In this document: piece after piece, positions 40,275 through 51,725 of the stretch | Numbering within the stretch: the first letter of the stretch is position 1 | Layout of the letters: the number at the start of each line of letters is the position of its first letter | Source: Megascapheus bottae | Taxonomy: Eukaryota > Chordata > Mammalia > Rodentia > Geomyidae | Length of the DNA: 64,000 nucleotides | Assembly: GCA_024803745.1 (NCBI GenBank) | Contig: JANJXV010000013.1 | Coordinates: 6,076,001-6,140,000 of the forward strand | Reading direction: 5' to 3' | Translations under genes and position numbers: made by a program | The notes under the pieces: model-generated | Database searches by the model: none | The model's input: only the letters and a program-made list of their open reading frames with translations | Told to the model about the DNA's origin: nothing

Positions 40275-40460
40275 TGGGCACTGGTGCTACTAACGAGTAT
40301 GAGCCCTGGAAAAACATGGTTCAACACTAACCTGGTCAGAAAAATTTGTGAAGATTCCATCTCCAAAATGTCATACTGGAGTTGTGGCTTTGGTGGTAGA
40401 GAACCAGCCACAAGCAAGAAAGGATATACAGAAAATATTGCACAAGTGAGTTGAAGAAAA
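40275..40460 (+). mobile_element. Eroded S2 SINE
   Basis: gctgggcactggtgctactaac and gtggctttggtggtagagaacc are the only clear pieces. Confidence 0.5.
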
Positions 40461-40636
40461 TTCAAAGGGATAGAGATGGAAAAAATGAATTTAGGTATGT
40501 AAAATACAAATCACAGTTATTAAATGGGTTCATGGAATGCTAGTAAGATCAGAAGTTAGTAGATATTCCATAAAAAGGGAGTCTATGATAAAAAGTGAGT
40601 GAAGCCAATTTAAATAGGTTATCTTGCAGAATCACT

Positions 40637-40870
40637 TGTTTTTATTGTTATTATACAGATGATATACAAAGGGATTATAGTTACATTGTCAGGTAATGAG
40701 TATGTTTTGTTTTGAATAGTTTCACCCCCTCCCTCACACTCTCATAGTTTTTTCCCTTCTATTCCCACTTACAAGTTGTGTAGTTCATTTCCAACACAGT
40801 ATCTAGTGAGTATCACTGCTGCATTTGTTCTTCCTGTGTCTCACCATTTTTTGGCCTCCCCTTACCACCT
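40637..40870 (-). mobile_element. L1 3' UTR fragment
   Basis: ttttattgttattatacagat, aaagggattatagttacattg and ccctccctcacactctcatag follow the L1 3' UTR in reverse. Confidence 0.7.
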
Positions 40871-41164
40871 CAAAGACAGATAAATGAACAAACAAGACAA
40901 AAAGTAGAGAAAAACAACAAAAGTCCCTCTTGTTTCTATACCCTGGAGTTCATTTAGATAGTCATATTTTATATGATAAGAGTCATATTTTTAATATGTG
41001 CATTGTGAATCAGTAAGTATGTCACATGTCTCCATCTCACTTGATCTAGATCAATTTTTCATGCCACATTTGAGGAACTAGCACTCTGTTGAACCCCTAT
41101 GGCAAAGCGCAGCCATGGAATCTGAAGTTGCAGACTAAGAAAATTTGTCTCTAAGCTTTCTAGC

Positions 41165-41289
41165 AGCTCAACAAAAGGAAACAACTTACAGTTCATACTG
41201 CACACATGATAAAAACACACCAATCAACCTTCTATCTGGTGAATATAATGTAACCCTTATATTAATCACAATAAAATTTTTTTGAAAGA
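41165..41289 (+). mobile_element. L1 3' terminus
   Basis: aaccttctatctggtgaatata and tattaatcacaataaaattttt are the complement of the L1 starts at 48967 and 50590, so this copy is in plus orientation. (CA)n follows at 41290-41326. Confidence 0.75.
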
Positions 41290-42134
41290 AACACACACAC
41301 ACACACACACACACACCAATCAATGGAGAAACCCAAACAAGAACTCCACAGAAGAGCCTCAGAGAAGGGGAAAGCATGCTATAACGAATGAGACATATAT
41401 CACTAAGCTTAATTGTGTTTATCCTTATGACACTCCCATGTGACATTTATTCTATAATGAACTAATGAATGATACCACAGATATACACTTGATCATGCTT
41501 AGTCTAGAAGTAGATTGTACAGTGTCAGAAAGAAAAAAACGTTTCTAGTTAATTGGTTGTTGGCTATTTTAAATGCCTTCCTAGTCTAGTGGTAGCAGGG
41601 AATGAAATGATGTTTTACAACACAAATGAAGTTGTTTTAGTTAAATGAGGTCAGACATAGAAAAGACATTGCTCTACTTGGTACACAGAGAATGAGGGCA
41701 GCTCACTGGCTGAGTGGAGGAAGAGTGGAGATATATAAAAGGCATAGAGCCAAGTAAGAGTTGTAGAAAACCAGCAAGGTACTAAACTCTAGGTGAGACT
41801 GCTATGGTGATATATAAAGAGTGATGACATGAAGGCACACAATAAGTATTTTAAAATAAGTTTAGAAAAGCGAGAGAAACAAGATGACTTCCTTTCATCA
41901 AAGGTTATCAGAGCATTTCCTGTTTCAGAAAGCTTCCTTGCATTTGGAAGAAGACATTTCAAATGGTATTATGAGGTCAGTTCATTCTGTCAGTCTATCG
42001 GCCTTCAAAATAAAACATACAATACAGACCAAGAGTACATCCCTACCTGCTATGTCTTTAAGGAACTTAGGTTAGAGTGCTACCACTTTTTTTTTTTTTT
42101 TTGTCTATTCCATGGAAGTGTGTTCTGTGGATTT

Positions 42135-42330
42135 AAACCAGTGGTTCTCAATTTTGCTCCTAAGGGGACATCTGGCAATGTTGCAACTGATTTTTGTTAT
42201 CACAGGTGGCCAATACTATTCCTGCTACAGACCATGGATGTTGTTCTGAAGTGTCCATGCCATCCTCCATGACAAAAAAGGATCTGGCTTCACATGGCAA
42301 CCTAAACCTTCTCCACCCTAATTTTAGAAC
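42135..42330 (+). mobile_element. MER5A-like hAT element
   Basis: aaccagtggttctcaattttg, aaggggacatctggcaatgtt, ttgttatcacaggtggcc and agaccatggatgttgttctgaag track the MER5A consensus as I remember it. Confidence 0.65.
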
Positions 42331-42639
42331 CTTTTCTTAAGTTTTTCACCCTGCAGGGGGCAGGGGAGATGCAAAGCTGTTAATTCAACTCATTCAATAG
42401 CCTCCACTGAATCCTTTAAATAGCACAATAGCACAGGGAATGTTTAGTGGCAGACACCTGCTCGAAATTTCAATGACCATTATTTTGAAGACCGATTTTT
42501 AAGTTACTTCCTCTTTGCTGGATCAAGTAACATCAAAGCTTTGTTTTGTTTTGTCCACTTAGGATTTGTTCATTCAAACATTTATTTGACAAGTCTATGC
42601 TAAACAGCAATAAGAAGTAACTGGTCAAAGAAGAAGCCC

Positions 42640-42862
42640 CCCTTTTTTTTTTTGCCGGAGTTGGGGGATGTTGATTTTTATTCAGTTGTAGGCCTTGAAT
42701 ACTGGATCTTCCCACTGTTCCTAAGCTGCTTCTGCTCAAGGCCACTTGATTCACAGTGCCCCTTCTGCCTTTTTCTGTTTATGTAGTACTGAGAAATTGA
42801 ACCCAGGGCTTGAAGCATGCTAGGCAAGCACTCTACCATTAAGCCACATTCCCAGCTCAAGC
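42640..42862 (-). mobile_element. S1 SINE, diverged
   Basis: tttttgccggagttggggg plus an extra about 25 bp, then the standard second half ending cacattcccagctc. Confidence 0.8.
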
Positions 42863-43021
42863 CCAAGTGTTCTTGTGGGACTGAGGGGTAATGAAAGAAG
42901 AATACACAATTTCAGGTAATTGATTAATATGGGCCTCAGAATTTGTATTGCAGTGTGGAAGCTGCAGAATATAATGTAGGCAATAGTGATGAATTTATCC
43001 TGAAGGTTCAAGGAAGACTTT

Positions 43022-43240
43022 TTCCCTCAGTACAGGACACTGTCTCTGAGCTTTTTTGTATAAGGCTAGTACTTTACTATTTGAGTAACAACTCCACATC
43101 CAGCCTTTTTGGTGTTTAATTAGAGATAACAGTCTCAGGAACTTTCCTCTCTGGACTGGCTTCTAATGGCAATCTTCAAATCTCAGCCTCCTTAGTAGCT
43201 AGGATTACAGATGTAAGCCATCTATGTACCAACAAAACCA
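43022..43240 (-). mobile_element. S2 SINE
   Basis: acaggacactgtctctgagct to agatgtaagccatctatg. The 3' tRNA-like part is shortened. Confidence 0.8.
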
Positions 43241-43244
43241 GACT

Positions 43245-44010
43245 TTTCTAACATTGGAATTAGGGCTGGAGGGATGGAACTTGTGTTGTTTGGTTCGGGA
43301 CTGGGCTTAAAAGGCAGTAAAAACATCATTCCTTAAGAGAAATGATCAGCACTCAATAGGTGCCACAAATTAGATGCTTATCTTGATACCTAAAAACCAA
43401 ACCATACAAAATCTAGCTTTTATTATGGGATGAAGAAAAGAGAACCAGAATGGGAGACAGCTCAAATGTGTCTACCACGTGGGTCAGTCATGCTGGGTTC
43501 CAACTTCACGACTGCAGGTGGCAGAAATCTCTTCTTTAATGATTGGCTATAGACCTCTATAGACACTACTGCCTGCCATTTCTTGCTGGAGTCCCACAAC
43601 AACACTGGCAGAAGCCAAGAGAGATATTTTCTTAATTCTGTCAAGGAAGGCCCCCAAGGTCAAGAGAAACAAAGTGACTCCCTTCTAGCCCCTATCATGG
43701 CCCCATATCAAGTAAAGTGGCAGGTGTCTGGTTCCAAATCCTGTGCTTTTCTATTCTTCCTAGCATCCACATTTAATCTCTTGTGGCAGAAAGGCAGGCA
43801 CACCTATTTCTAATTGTTATCTACTCTCTCTCTTCATCTCTGTGTTAACTTCAGTGTTTTTCTAACCAACATTTTTCAGTTTGGAAGCTTAGGGGTCTGC
43901 AAGGGGACAAGCAAAAGCTGTCAACAGAATCACTTCTACCTTGATTTCCCAATGTATTTTGAGGAGTAAGAAAAAAAACTGAGATGTGGAATGGAAAAAA
44001 AAAAAGTCTC
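43245..44010 (+). other. Repeat-free intergenic stretch
   Basis: Nothing coding is recognised. It leads into the two-copy element at 44013. Confidence 0.6.
43511..43524 (+). promoter_or_regulatory. weaker CTCF-like motif
   Basis: ACTGCAGGTGGCAG matches 12 of 14 core positions in repeat-free intergenic DNA, about 500 bp before the second copy of the repeated element at 44013. Confidence 0.2.
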
Positions 44011-44012
44011 TT

Positions 44013-44225
44013 TTTGTTTGTCTTGGTGTTAGATAATGTATGCAACCTCTCTGGGTGGTTTTAGCGGTTTAGGTGCTTTTTATAAAAGGAATCTTTTAAT
44101 GACAAAACTAATGTGATTATCTGAGAGAGTGTGAGAGGCTCATTCAAAGCTGAAAGAATGGCTGAATGTATCTGCTTAATCCTTTCTCTAATGTGGCTGA
44201 ACAATGCTCTGAGAAGCCATTGGCC
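44013..44225 (+). repeat. Two-copy element, copy 2 (downstream of PRCP)
   Basis: This is the partner of 21601-21830. It begins in the same motif (tttgtttgtcttggtg) after an A-rich run at 43996-44006, and similarity fades after ctctgaga near 44213. The middle (about 44140-44160) is shorter and diverged compared with copy 1. No flanking target duplication is obvious. Confidence 0.75.
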
Positions 44226-44522
44226 TGCTCTTTCTTCTAGTAAATGCCTGTCTCCAGAGGTAGAGGCTGTCTGCAGCTTTTGATACCCTTCTGCTTCACC
44301 TTCTCAGCTGTATAAAAGCTCAGGAAAAGCCTGGATATACCCAAAGCCCTGACAGAAAGCAGTGTCTCCTCTGAAGACTGTGAGCAAGGCTCACTGCGCA
44401 TGGTCGCTTTCTCTGGAGAAGCTAGGATGTGGTCACCCTGGGGAATAGCACCTTGGAGAAAAGCCTGTTTCTGGTGCTGGGCAACAGAATCATTGTGAAG
44501 CTTGAAAAATGGCACCTGAAGT

Positions 44523-44736
44523 TGAGTACTGGTGGCTCACGCTGGTCATCCTAACTACTCAGGAAGGTGAGATCTGAGAGTCACGTGGGGTAGGAAGGTT
44601 TGTGAAACTCTTCTCTCCAATAAATTATTCATTTAAGGCTAGAAGTGAGTGGAGCTGTGGCTCAAGTGGTAGAAGACTAGCTTTCAGAAAAAGAACCTCA
44701 AGGAGAGGTCCAGGCCCTGAGTTCAAGTCCAAGGAC

Positions 44737-44738
<2 letters not shown>
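44523..44738 (+). mobile_element. S2 SINE
   Basis: gagtactggtggctcacgctgg to gagttcaagtccaaggacta, joined to the CA tract. Confidence 0.85.

Positions 44739-44790
<52 letters not shown>
44739..44790. repeat. (CA)n microsatellite
   Basis: 26 perfect CA units at the S2 3' end. Confidence 0.98.
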
Positions 44791-44792
<2 letters not shown>

Positions 44793-45039
44793 TACCTTGA
44801 GGTAGAAGGGGGTCTTAGCGATTCTTTTTGAGAGGTAAGTGAATAAGGAACATGGGAAAAGGGAGAAAAATAATTGAGTTTGAGGCCAGCAACTCCCTCT
44901 AGGACTTTGGACCAAAATTAAGCCTTCTGAATATCTGTTCTCTCATTTGTGAATTGGAGATAGACATACCTGTCACACAGACTCACCATGAAAAGGAGAG
45001 CAGAATGGGAATGTTTAAATGAAGGGGTCACATTACTGT

Positions 45040-45140
45040 ATAATATATTGTACACTTAAATTTTAGGTTCAGAATATTATAAATTGGCATGTTGAATTGA
45101 AACTCCTTCATAGAACTACTGGAAGATAATAAAAATAAAA
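45040..45140 (+). mobile_element. L1-type 3' end fragment
   Basis: gcatgttgaattgaaactccttca and gaagataataaaaataaaatg parallel 2575-2660 and 19200-19290. Confidence 0.5.
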
Positions 45141-45332
45141 TGTTAAATTCTTGAACTTTGAAGAATACTCTAACTGATACAGAATTTCACTCAATAAAAC
45201 ATTTGTTGATTACTCAGTTTGTGGGCATTAGTCTGGCTCAGATACTGAAAAAAAAAACCTTTGACCTACAAGGCCATAATCTTATAGGTGAGCAGAGACA
45301 TAAACTGTATCTTGAAAACTACACACTACACT

Positions 45333-45545
45333 TGGGCACTGATGGCTTATACATGTAATCCTAACTACTCTGGAGGCTGACATCTGAGGATCTCTGTTCA
45401 AAGCCAGTCTAGACAGAAAGTCTAAGCAACGTTTATCTTCAATTAATGACCAAAAATTCCAGAGTGAAGCTCGGGCTCAAGTGTCAGTACGCCAGCCTTG
45501 AACAAAAAAAGTGAAGGAACAGTGCCCACTTTCAAACCCCACTAC
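45333..45545 (+). mobile_element. S2 SINE, diverged
   Basis: gggcactgatggcttatacatg to tttcaaaccccactacc. Confidence 0.8.
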
Positions 45546-45689
45546 CAACATCTACAAGTGCTTTGTCACTTTAGCCACATGCTCAGTCCTTGGTGCTTTA
45601 GTTATTTATGTAGTTATTTTTATATGTTTGCATTTTTGCCCAGACGTCAGCCCTTCTAGGGACTCCTGTGTACTTGGGACCACAAATGA

Positions 45690-45815
45690 TGCTGTGCCAA
45701 GTCCACTGAGATGAGGCCTTGCTGACTCTTTGCTGGACTGGAGTCCAACTGCAAAACCAATCTTGACTTCCCAAGTATTTGGGATTATGGGTATGAGCCA
45801 TTGTACCTGGACATT
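45690..45815 (-). mobile_element. B1-like element
   Basis: gactggagtccaactgc and cccaagtatttgggattatgggtatgagcc are the complement of a 7SL-type head. Confidence 0.6.
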
Positions 45816-46005
45816 TTTTTCTCAATTCCTGGGGACAGAACTCAGGGTCTGAGCACTGTCCTTGGGCTTTCTCAAGACTAGAGCTTTACCACTTGAGCCA
45901 CAGCACCACTTCTAGCTTTTTCTGTGTATGTGGTACCAAGGAATCAAGCCCCGGTCTTCGTGCATGCTAGGCAAGCACTCTACCACTAGGCCAAACTTCC
46001 GCCTG
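45816..46005 (-). mobile_element. S1 SINE
   Basis: ttttctcaattcctggggac to ccaaacttccgcc. Confidence 0.88.
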
Positions 46006-46029
46006 CTCTGGCCAAATCTTTTACTTGCC

Positions 46030-46170
46030 TTACCTCATTTAATCCCCATAGCCATGGCAGAAAGAATGTATTATCATCCCATTTCATAGGTGAAGAAGCT
46101 GAAGTTCAGTCAGCTCAAGTAAGACCCTTTCCCACAGTAAGTGGACACGAGTAGTAAGTGGTGGGTCAAG
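46030..46170 (+). mobile_element. MIR element, host of an S1 insertion
   Basis: catcccatttcataggtgaagaagctgaag and cagtaagtggacacgagtagtaagtgg. Its end is interrupted by the S1 at 46183. Confidence 0.7.
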
Positions 46171-46182
46171 AGTTCTGGGTCT

Positions 46183-46371
46183 GCGCCGGGAGTTTGGCCT
46201 AGTCGTAGAGTGCTTGCCTAGCATGCACGAAGACCCAGGTTCGATTCCTTGGTACTACATACGTAGAAAAAAGACAGAAGTGGTGTTGTGGATCAAGTGG
46301 TAGAGCTCTAGCCTTGAGAAAGCCCAAGGACAGTGTTCAGGCCCTAAGTATAAGCCCCACGACTGGTAAAA
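46183..46371 (+). mobile_element. S1 SINE with target duplication
   Basis: A 15-bp repeat aagagttc(t/c)gggtct at 46168-46182 and 46372-46386, with one mismatch. A and B boxes are intact. Confidence 0.93.
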
Positions 46372-46899
46372 AAGAGTTCCGGGTCTATTTAGGTTCAAGT
46401 GTAAACTTGAAAATAATGCAGCAATGGATCCCAAAGGTGAGGTCTAATACAAACTTGAAAGAGGGACAGAAATGCAGAGGAAAAGGGTACTTTTAGCAGA
46501 GAGAACAGTACTGTTCTCTCTCACTGATCACAAAAGCATTCCTGTGAAAAGGAACTATAAACAGTGTATAATTAGCTAAATGGGGCAGGTGGAAAGGAAC
46601 CTGGGTTGGATCATGATCTCCTTTCTTGCAACTTTATGGGAAAAAGTAGGCAGGTTATTTGTTTTAAATTAAGCACTTTGTTTATGTCCTCTTTTCAAAA
46701 GGCTTTGTAGCAAAGTGGAGTCTATTGTCACTTTTATGGTGCAGAATTACAAACATATACTTCAGGTTTTAGAATAAGAAGTCTTTGACTATGGATAGGC
46801 TTTAAGATATCAAGAATTCATTCTTTGCAAGAGATCATCAGAATGAATGTATGTAGATATTTTAGTTGAGGGCACAAACAGTTTAACCAAGCCAAATCA

Positions 46900-47210
46900 G
46901 GGATGTTTGCACTAATGTCAATTATTTTAATAATTATTAAAATGATAATGGGAGGATTATCCCAGGACGCATCTATAGAAATTGATGATATGAAAGAGGG
47001 GAAGATGCAGATTTAATTCCAGGGAGCCGGAGCATTGCTCATTGTTGAAACCATGAGTTTCACTGGAAATGTTTGTCGCTGCTTTCCTTGGTGAACAGTT
47101 TTTGGTGTGTGAGTGGATGTCTTGACTGAGCTAACTCTGGGAACCAGGTTTTACCTGGAAGGTAATAACTATATCTAATTATTAATTTTTCCTGGCTTCT
47201 AAGGGTATAG
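46900..47210. other. Possible conserved noncoding block with a 20-bp palindrome
   Basis: A perfect 20-bp AT palindrome at 46924-46943 is embedded in a SINE-free stretch (46390-47460) with several ATTA cores. No open frame of note. Function is unknown. Confidence 0.35.
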
Positions 47211-47469
47211 GCTACTTCTTGTTTTCACCCAACTCACAACCTGAAAGATAAGCTAGACAGGAAGACAGGTGACCTTCACAACAAATTAGCATCAGTCATG
47301 TAATGTAGAGTGGCTTTGATGGCAGACTGGAGGCCTGAGAACTTGACTACATTTTGGGTGGAATCAGAAAAGCTTCTTGCAAAGTGGCATCCAAGACAAG
47401 ATGAAGAAGATTAGAACGAGTATAAGAGAGGGGAGGTCAAAGAAGGTGCTTTGTAAAGAAAACAGCTTG

Positions 47470-47578
47470 GGAAATGGTGTTGTGGCTCAAGTGGTAGAGC
47501 GCTAGCCTTGAGCTGAAGATGAAAAGGTCAGGACAGCACCCAGGCTGTGAGTTCAAGCCCCACCCCAAGGAGCCAGGC
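47470..47578 (+). mobile_element. Solitary tRNA-like SINE half
   Basis: aaatggtgttgtggctcaagtgg to gagttcaagccccacccc. The 7SL-like head is missing, so it is a truncated S2. Confidence 0.8.
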
Positions 47579-47749
47579 TACCATAATTGGGACAAGAAAC
47601 TAGAATGTGCTACTCTCTCTTGGACTAGCTAGTGTGAACTGAGAGTGATAGGAGACTTTTCTCTTTCTGTGTTTTTTCTTCTTCCTCAAATTTGTAATGT
47701 ATATGTAGGAAGTCTCCAAGAACTCTGACAAAAAGAAAAAGATTGAAAT

Positions 47750-47972
47750 AGCCAGATGTTGGTGGCTTACTCCTGTAATCCTAGTTACTCAGGAGGGTGA
47801 AATCTTGAGGATTGACGTTCAAAGCTAGCCTGGACAGGAAAGTCCATGAGACTTATCTCCAATTGAACAGCCAAAAGCTGGAAGTGGAGCTATGGCTCAA
47901 ACAGTAGAGTGCCAGCCTTGACACAATCTTTTGTGTATGTGCGTGCGTGTGTGTGTGTGTGCATGTGTGTGT
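47750..47972 (+). mobile_element. S2 SINE with GT-rich tail
   Basis: agatgttggtggcttactcc to gagtgccagccttgac, then gtgcgtgcgtgtgtgtgtgt. The last third of the tRNA-like unit is missing. Confidence 0.83.
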
Positions 47973-48109
47973 ACACACGAATAAAGCATACATGCACACA
48001 CATGCATGTGTATTCATGTGTATCCATATACGTAGATGTGCTGACTTGTCTGGGCACAGTAAAATCCCAACATCTCCCCTTCTCATGTCACCTGGGGTCG
48101 TCTTGATGA

Positions 48110-48880
48110 CCTAAGAACTAGACTCCCCAAAGGGCCTACTTCTCACCTCTTAGATGGAAAACAAAAAAGCATGAAATCAACGCTCTGAATGTAAACCAGA
48201 CAAATAAATATCCGTGCCGCAGGAGAGGAGAGTAATAAAGTGAGCTAGCTGAGTGATGGTGGTAGCCTGCTGAATTCCCAGGTCACGGAGTCATTTACTG
48301 ACTGGTCCTCGACCCCCGGATAATTATCCAGACAGCCCCCATTCTGATGGAAGCCTCCTGCTGCTCATGTTATTAATACTGGCAGCAAGCAGCAGGTGTT
48401 GGTGGGAGCAGAAGGGAACAAGCCCGGGCCCCAGGCTGCTGAGGGAACAAGAAGCACCTGCCAGGACCCTGGAACTGAACCATATCCCACAACCTGAACA
48501 GCTCCACTTTTCAGCTCTTCATTCAGGCCTTCCATGGGCCACAGCCAGTCAATGGCTTGGGCAAACAAAGCAGATGTGGAAGCCCTAGAGTTTGTCCTGT
48601 TTTCCCTGACTCAAAATCATTTTGGAAGCCTCCCAGAATCACTTGAAATTAATATCCATGGAGTAATGTCACACACTTGTCTTCCAGATGGCGTGGGAAC
48701 TGGACTTTACTACCCCTAAATGGGGTCAGGAAAGTGACGGTGTCTTGTTTGAGGGCTTAATCACTTGAGAGCTTGACCCCATGTAACCCTGAGGGGATTT
48801 CAGCAGGCCCTCGGTGTGTGAGGAGATTTCCTTATTTCACGTTCCTTCTTAAACTGGATACATATGTGCCCAGATTACAG
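48110..48880. other. Repeat-free, GC-richer intergenic block
   Basis: About 770 bp with no recognised repeat. It contains a perfect 12-bp palindrome GGATAATTATCC at 48318-48329. Open frames here show no known protein. Candidate regulatory DNA only. Confidence 0.35.
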
Positions 48881-48884
48881 GAGA

Positions 48885-50560
48885 TTTTTTTTTTTCTGTC
48901 ATGGGGCTTGAACTCTGGGCTTGGGTGCTGTCCCTGAGCTCTTCAGCTCATGAAGTCCTGGGTTTATTTATTTTTTTTATTGTAATTAATAAAAGTGTTA
49001 CATGATATTTGTCAGATAGAAGGTGCATTAATTCACATATATTGATACCCTTTCACATTTCTTGGTCCCCATTACCCTCCCCTCCACTCCCCCCTCCCCG
49101 TCTTGGTTTTCCCCCTTCCCTATCCAATTTCAAATAACCACATACAAATAAATCCAATATATCGGATAACAAAGTGAGATACTGTAACAATATGAGATAA
49201 CCAAGGGACAGCAAAAGAGATGAGAGATAACATAGTACATTAAGGACAACAATCATTCTTTATATGGCTTTTGTTTCAATATCCTGGAGGTCTTTTCAAT
49301 TAGCTTCGTACTATATGGCCTTATGTATCAATGTTTTGCTCTATTGCAGATCTCTGCTAGTAGAGCCCAAGATTTCTACTGATTATGACAAATGAAGGGA
49401 ACCATTGAGCCTAATTTCCTTTGAGTCTGGCTTACTTCACTTAATATGATTTTTTCTAAGTCTTTCCATTTCCTAACAAATGGGGCGGTCATTTTTTCTG
49501 ACAGCAGCATAGAATTCCATTGTGTACAAATACCACAACTTGTTGATCCACTTATCAACTGAGGGACATCTAGGTTGGTTCCATATTTTTGCTATGGTGA
49601 ATAATGCTGCAATGAACATTGATGTAGTGGATTTAGTATACCCTAGTTTCTGGATGGTTAGGTAAATGCCAAGTAGTGGAATTGCTGGGTCATAGGGGAG
49701 CTCTATGTTTAGCCTTTTGAGGCACTGCCATATTGCTTTCCATAGTGGTAGAACGAGTTTGCACTCCCACCAACAGTGTAGTAGGGATCCGTCCTGGCCA
49801 CATCCCCTCCAGCATCTGTTGTTATTTGTTTTCCTGATCCTGGCCATTCTAACTGGAGTGAGGTGGAATCTTAGAGTTGTTTTGATTTGCATTTCTTTTA
49901 TGACCAGAGATGTTGAGCATTTCTTCATGTGTCTATAGGCCATTTTTGTTTCTTCTTCAGAGAAGACTCTAAGTCTTTGGCCCATTTTTTAATGGGATGG
50001 TTGTTACTTTGAGGATTAGTTTTGGAGTGATTCAATTTTTTGAGTTGTTGATATATTTTAGATATGAGGCCTTTGTCTGTTGTTTGGTTGGTGAAGATCT
50101 TCTCCCACTCTGTAGGCTTCCTAATTAATTTACTAGCTATGTCCTTTGACATACAAAAGCTCTGCAGTTTAATGCAGTCCCACTTATCCAACCTTTCTCT
50201 TATTTGCTGTGATTCTTGGTCCTTATTAAGAAAATTTCGACCTGTGCCAAGGAGGCCTAGTGTATCTCCTAATCCTTCTTGTAAAGTTTTCAGTGTGTCA
50301 GCTTTTCCCTCCAGGTCTTTGATCCATTTGGAGTTAATTCTAGTGCAGGGTGACAAAGAAGGATCCAACTTTAGTTTTCTGCAGGTGCTTAACCAGTTCT
50401 GCCAGCACAACTTGTTGAAGAGGCTGTCTTTCTTCCACTCTATTTTTTTAGAAGCCCTGGGTTTATTTCTCAGTACCACATACACAGGAAAGGCTGGAAG
50501 TGGCTCTGTGGCTCAAGTGGCAGAGTGCTAGCCTTGAGCAAAAAATATGCAGTGGCAGTG
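48885..50560 (+). mobile_element. SINE split by an L1 insertion
   Basis: A partial minus S2 (48885-48949) abuts catgaagtcctgggttta. That text is S1 sequence and continues at 50451-50560 (gaagccctgggtttatttctcag to cagtgccag). The L1 sits between the two S1 halves. Confidence 0.8.
48967..50450 (-). mobile_element. 5'-truncated L1 LINE with ORF2 C-terminus
   Basis: Read on the minus strand, 50450 to 49376 encodes the ORF2 C-terminal third in three frames: ...RINSKWIKDLEGKADTL... to 49925, then [18 protein letters not shown] through the Cys-rich [20 protein letters not shown] motif and PAIPLLGIY to 49473, then KDLEKIILSEVSQTQ. Two frameshifts (near 49930-49985 and 49480-49558) disable it. The 3' UTR runs 49375-48967 into the T (poly-A) run. 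Target duplication gaag(t/c)cctgggttta at 48952-48966 and 50451-50465. Confidence 0.93.
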
Positions 50561-50578
50561 CCAGACTGTTGTATTTTT

Positions 50579-50876
50579 CTTTTTTTTCATATATTTTTAT
50601 TGTAATTAATAGAAGGGTTACATTATATTCACCAGATAGAAGGTGCATTACTTCACAAACATTGCTACCCTTTCTCATGTCTTGGTCCCCATTTCCCTCC
50701 CTCCACCTCCACCCCTCATCTTGTTTTCTCCCCTTCCCTATCCGATTTCAAATAACCAAATATGCATATATATATACAATATATCAGATAACAAGGTGAA
50801 CTATTGTAACAATATGAGATAGCCAAGGGACAGCCAAAGAGATGAGAGATAGCATAGTACATTAAGGACAACTGAT
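50579..50876 (-). mobile_element. Severely truncated L1 (3' UTR only)
   Basis: A copy of the same 3' UTR as 48967-49260. Flanked by the 12-bp repeat tgttgtattttt at 50567-50578 and 50877-50888. Confidence 0.92.
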
Positions 50877-50927
50877 TGTTGTATTTTTTTAAAATATGAA
50901 ACCTCTCCATTTTTTTTGTTTGTTTTG

Positions 50928-51126
50928 GTTTGGTTTTTGCTGGTCCTGGAGCTTGAACTGAAGGCCTGGACACTTAGCCTGAGCTTCTTTTGCTCAAGGC
51001 TAGCACTCTACCACTTGAGCCACAGCACCACTTCGGGCTTTTTCTTTGTATGTGGTACGGAGGAATTGAACCTAGGGCTTCAGGTATGCTAGGCAAGCAT
51101 TCTACCACTAAACCACATTCCAGGCC
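50928..51126 (-). mobile_element. S1 SINE
   Basis: gctggtcctggagcttgaac to ccacattccaggcc, of the 'cttcttttgctcaaggc' subtype. Confidence 0.88.
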
Positions 51127-51144
51127 GATATGTTTATTTTTCAT

Positions 51145-51330
51145 TTTAAGAACTAGAACTCAAGTTTTCAGGTCTCAAGCTAGGAGAGTGCTAGCCCTGA
51201 GCAAATAGGCTCAGGGATAGGGCCTAGACACCTAGATCTCAAAGTTTAAATCCCAGGACTGGTGGACATATATGCATGTGCTCGTGTCCTCACATGCACA
51301 CACACCCACCCAAAAACAAAAGAAGAACAA
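51145..51330 (+). mobile_element. Eroded tRNA-like SINE half
   Basis: tctcaagctaggagagtgctagccctgag to ctggtggacatatatgcatg, then CA-rich and CAA-rich tail. Confidence 0.6.
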
Positions 51331-51497
51331 CAACAAAAAACCGGAACAGAGACCCATGTTTTTATCTGCCATGGATCCTACAGCTTTTGTTATTTTGGCC
51401 AGTTTCATAGTATCTGATTGTTGCCTTCACTTGTATTTTACTGAACCCTAACAAGATAAAGTTTTCTCTCATATTGACCTCTTCTGTGTATCACTTC

Positions 51498-51725
51498 TGT
51501 GTGTGTGTGTGTGTATGCTCAGAGCCTCATACTCTTGGTATTTGTCCTGGTCAAGGCTATTACTCTACCACTTGAGCCACAGCTTCACTTACAGCTTTTT
51601 GCTTGTTAATTGGAGGTAAGTGTCTCATGGACTTTTCTATCCAGAGTAGCTTAGAGACTACCACACTCAGATCTCAGCCTCCTGAGTAGCTAGGATTACA
51701 GGGATGAGGCACCAGCAGCCAGTGA
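51498..51725 (-). mobile_element. S2 SINE with short GT tract
   Basis: gtgtgtgtgtgtgtatgctc at the tail side, head ending gggatgaggcaccagcagcc. Confidence 0.83.

Noticed and set aside
41740..41775. TATA-like box (gatatataaaagg) as a promoter
   Set aside because: No CpG island, transcript-like frame or other promoter element follows it. AT-rich words like this are frequent in the window.
49473..50485. Long minus-strand frames of 170 and 186 codons as candidate genes
   Set aside because: They are L1 ORF2 C-terminal pieces in different frames, with an insertion-type target duplication.
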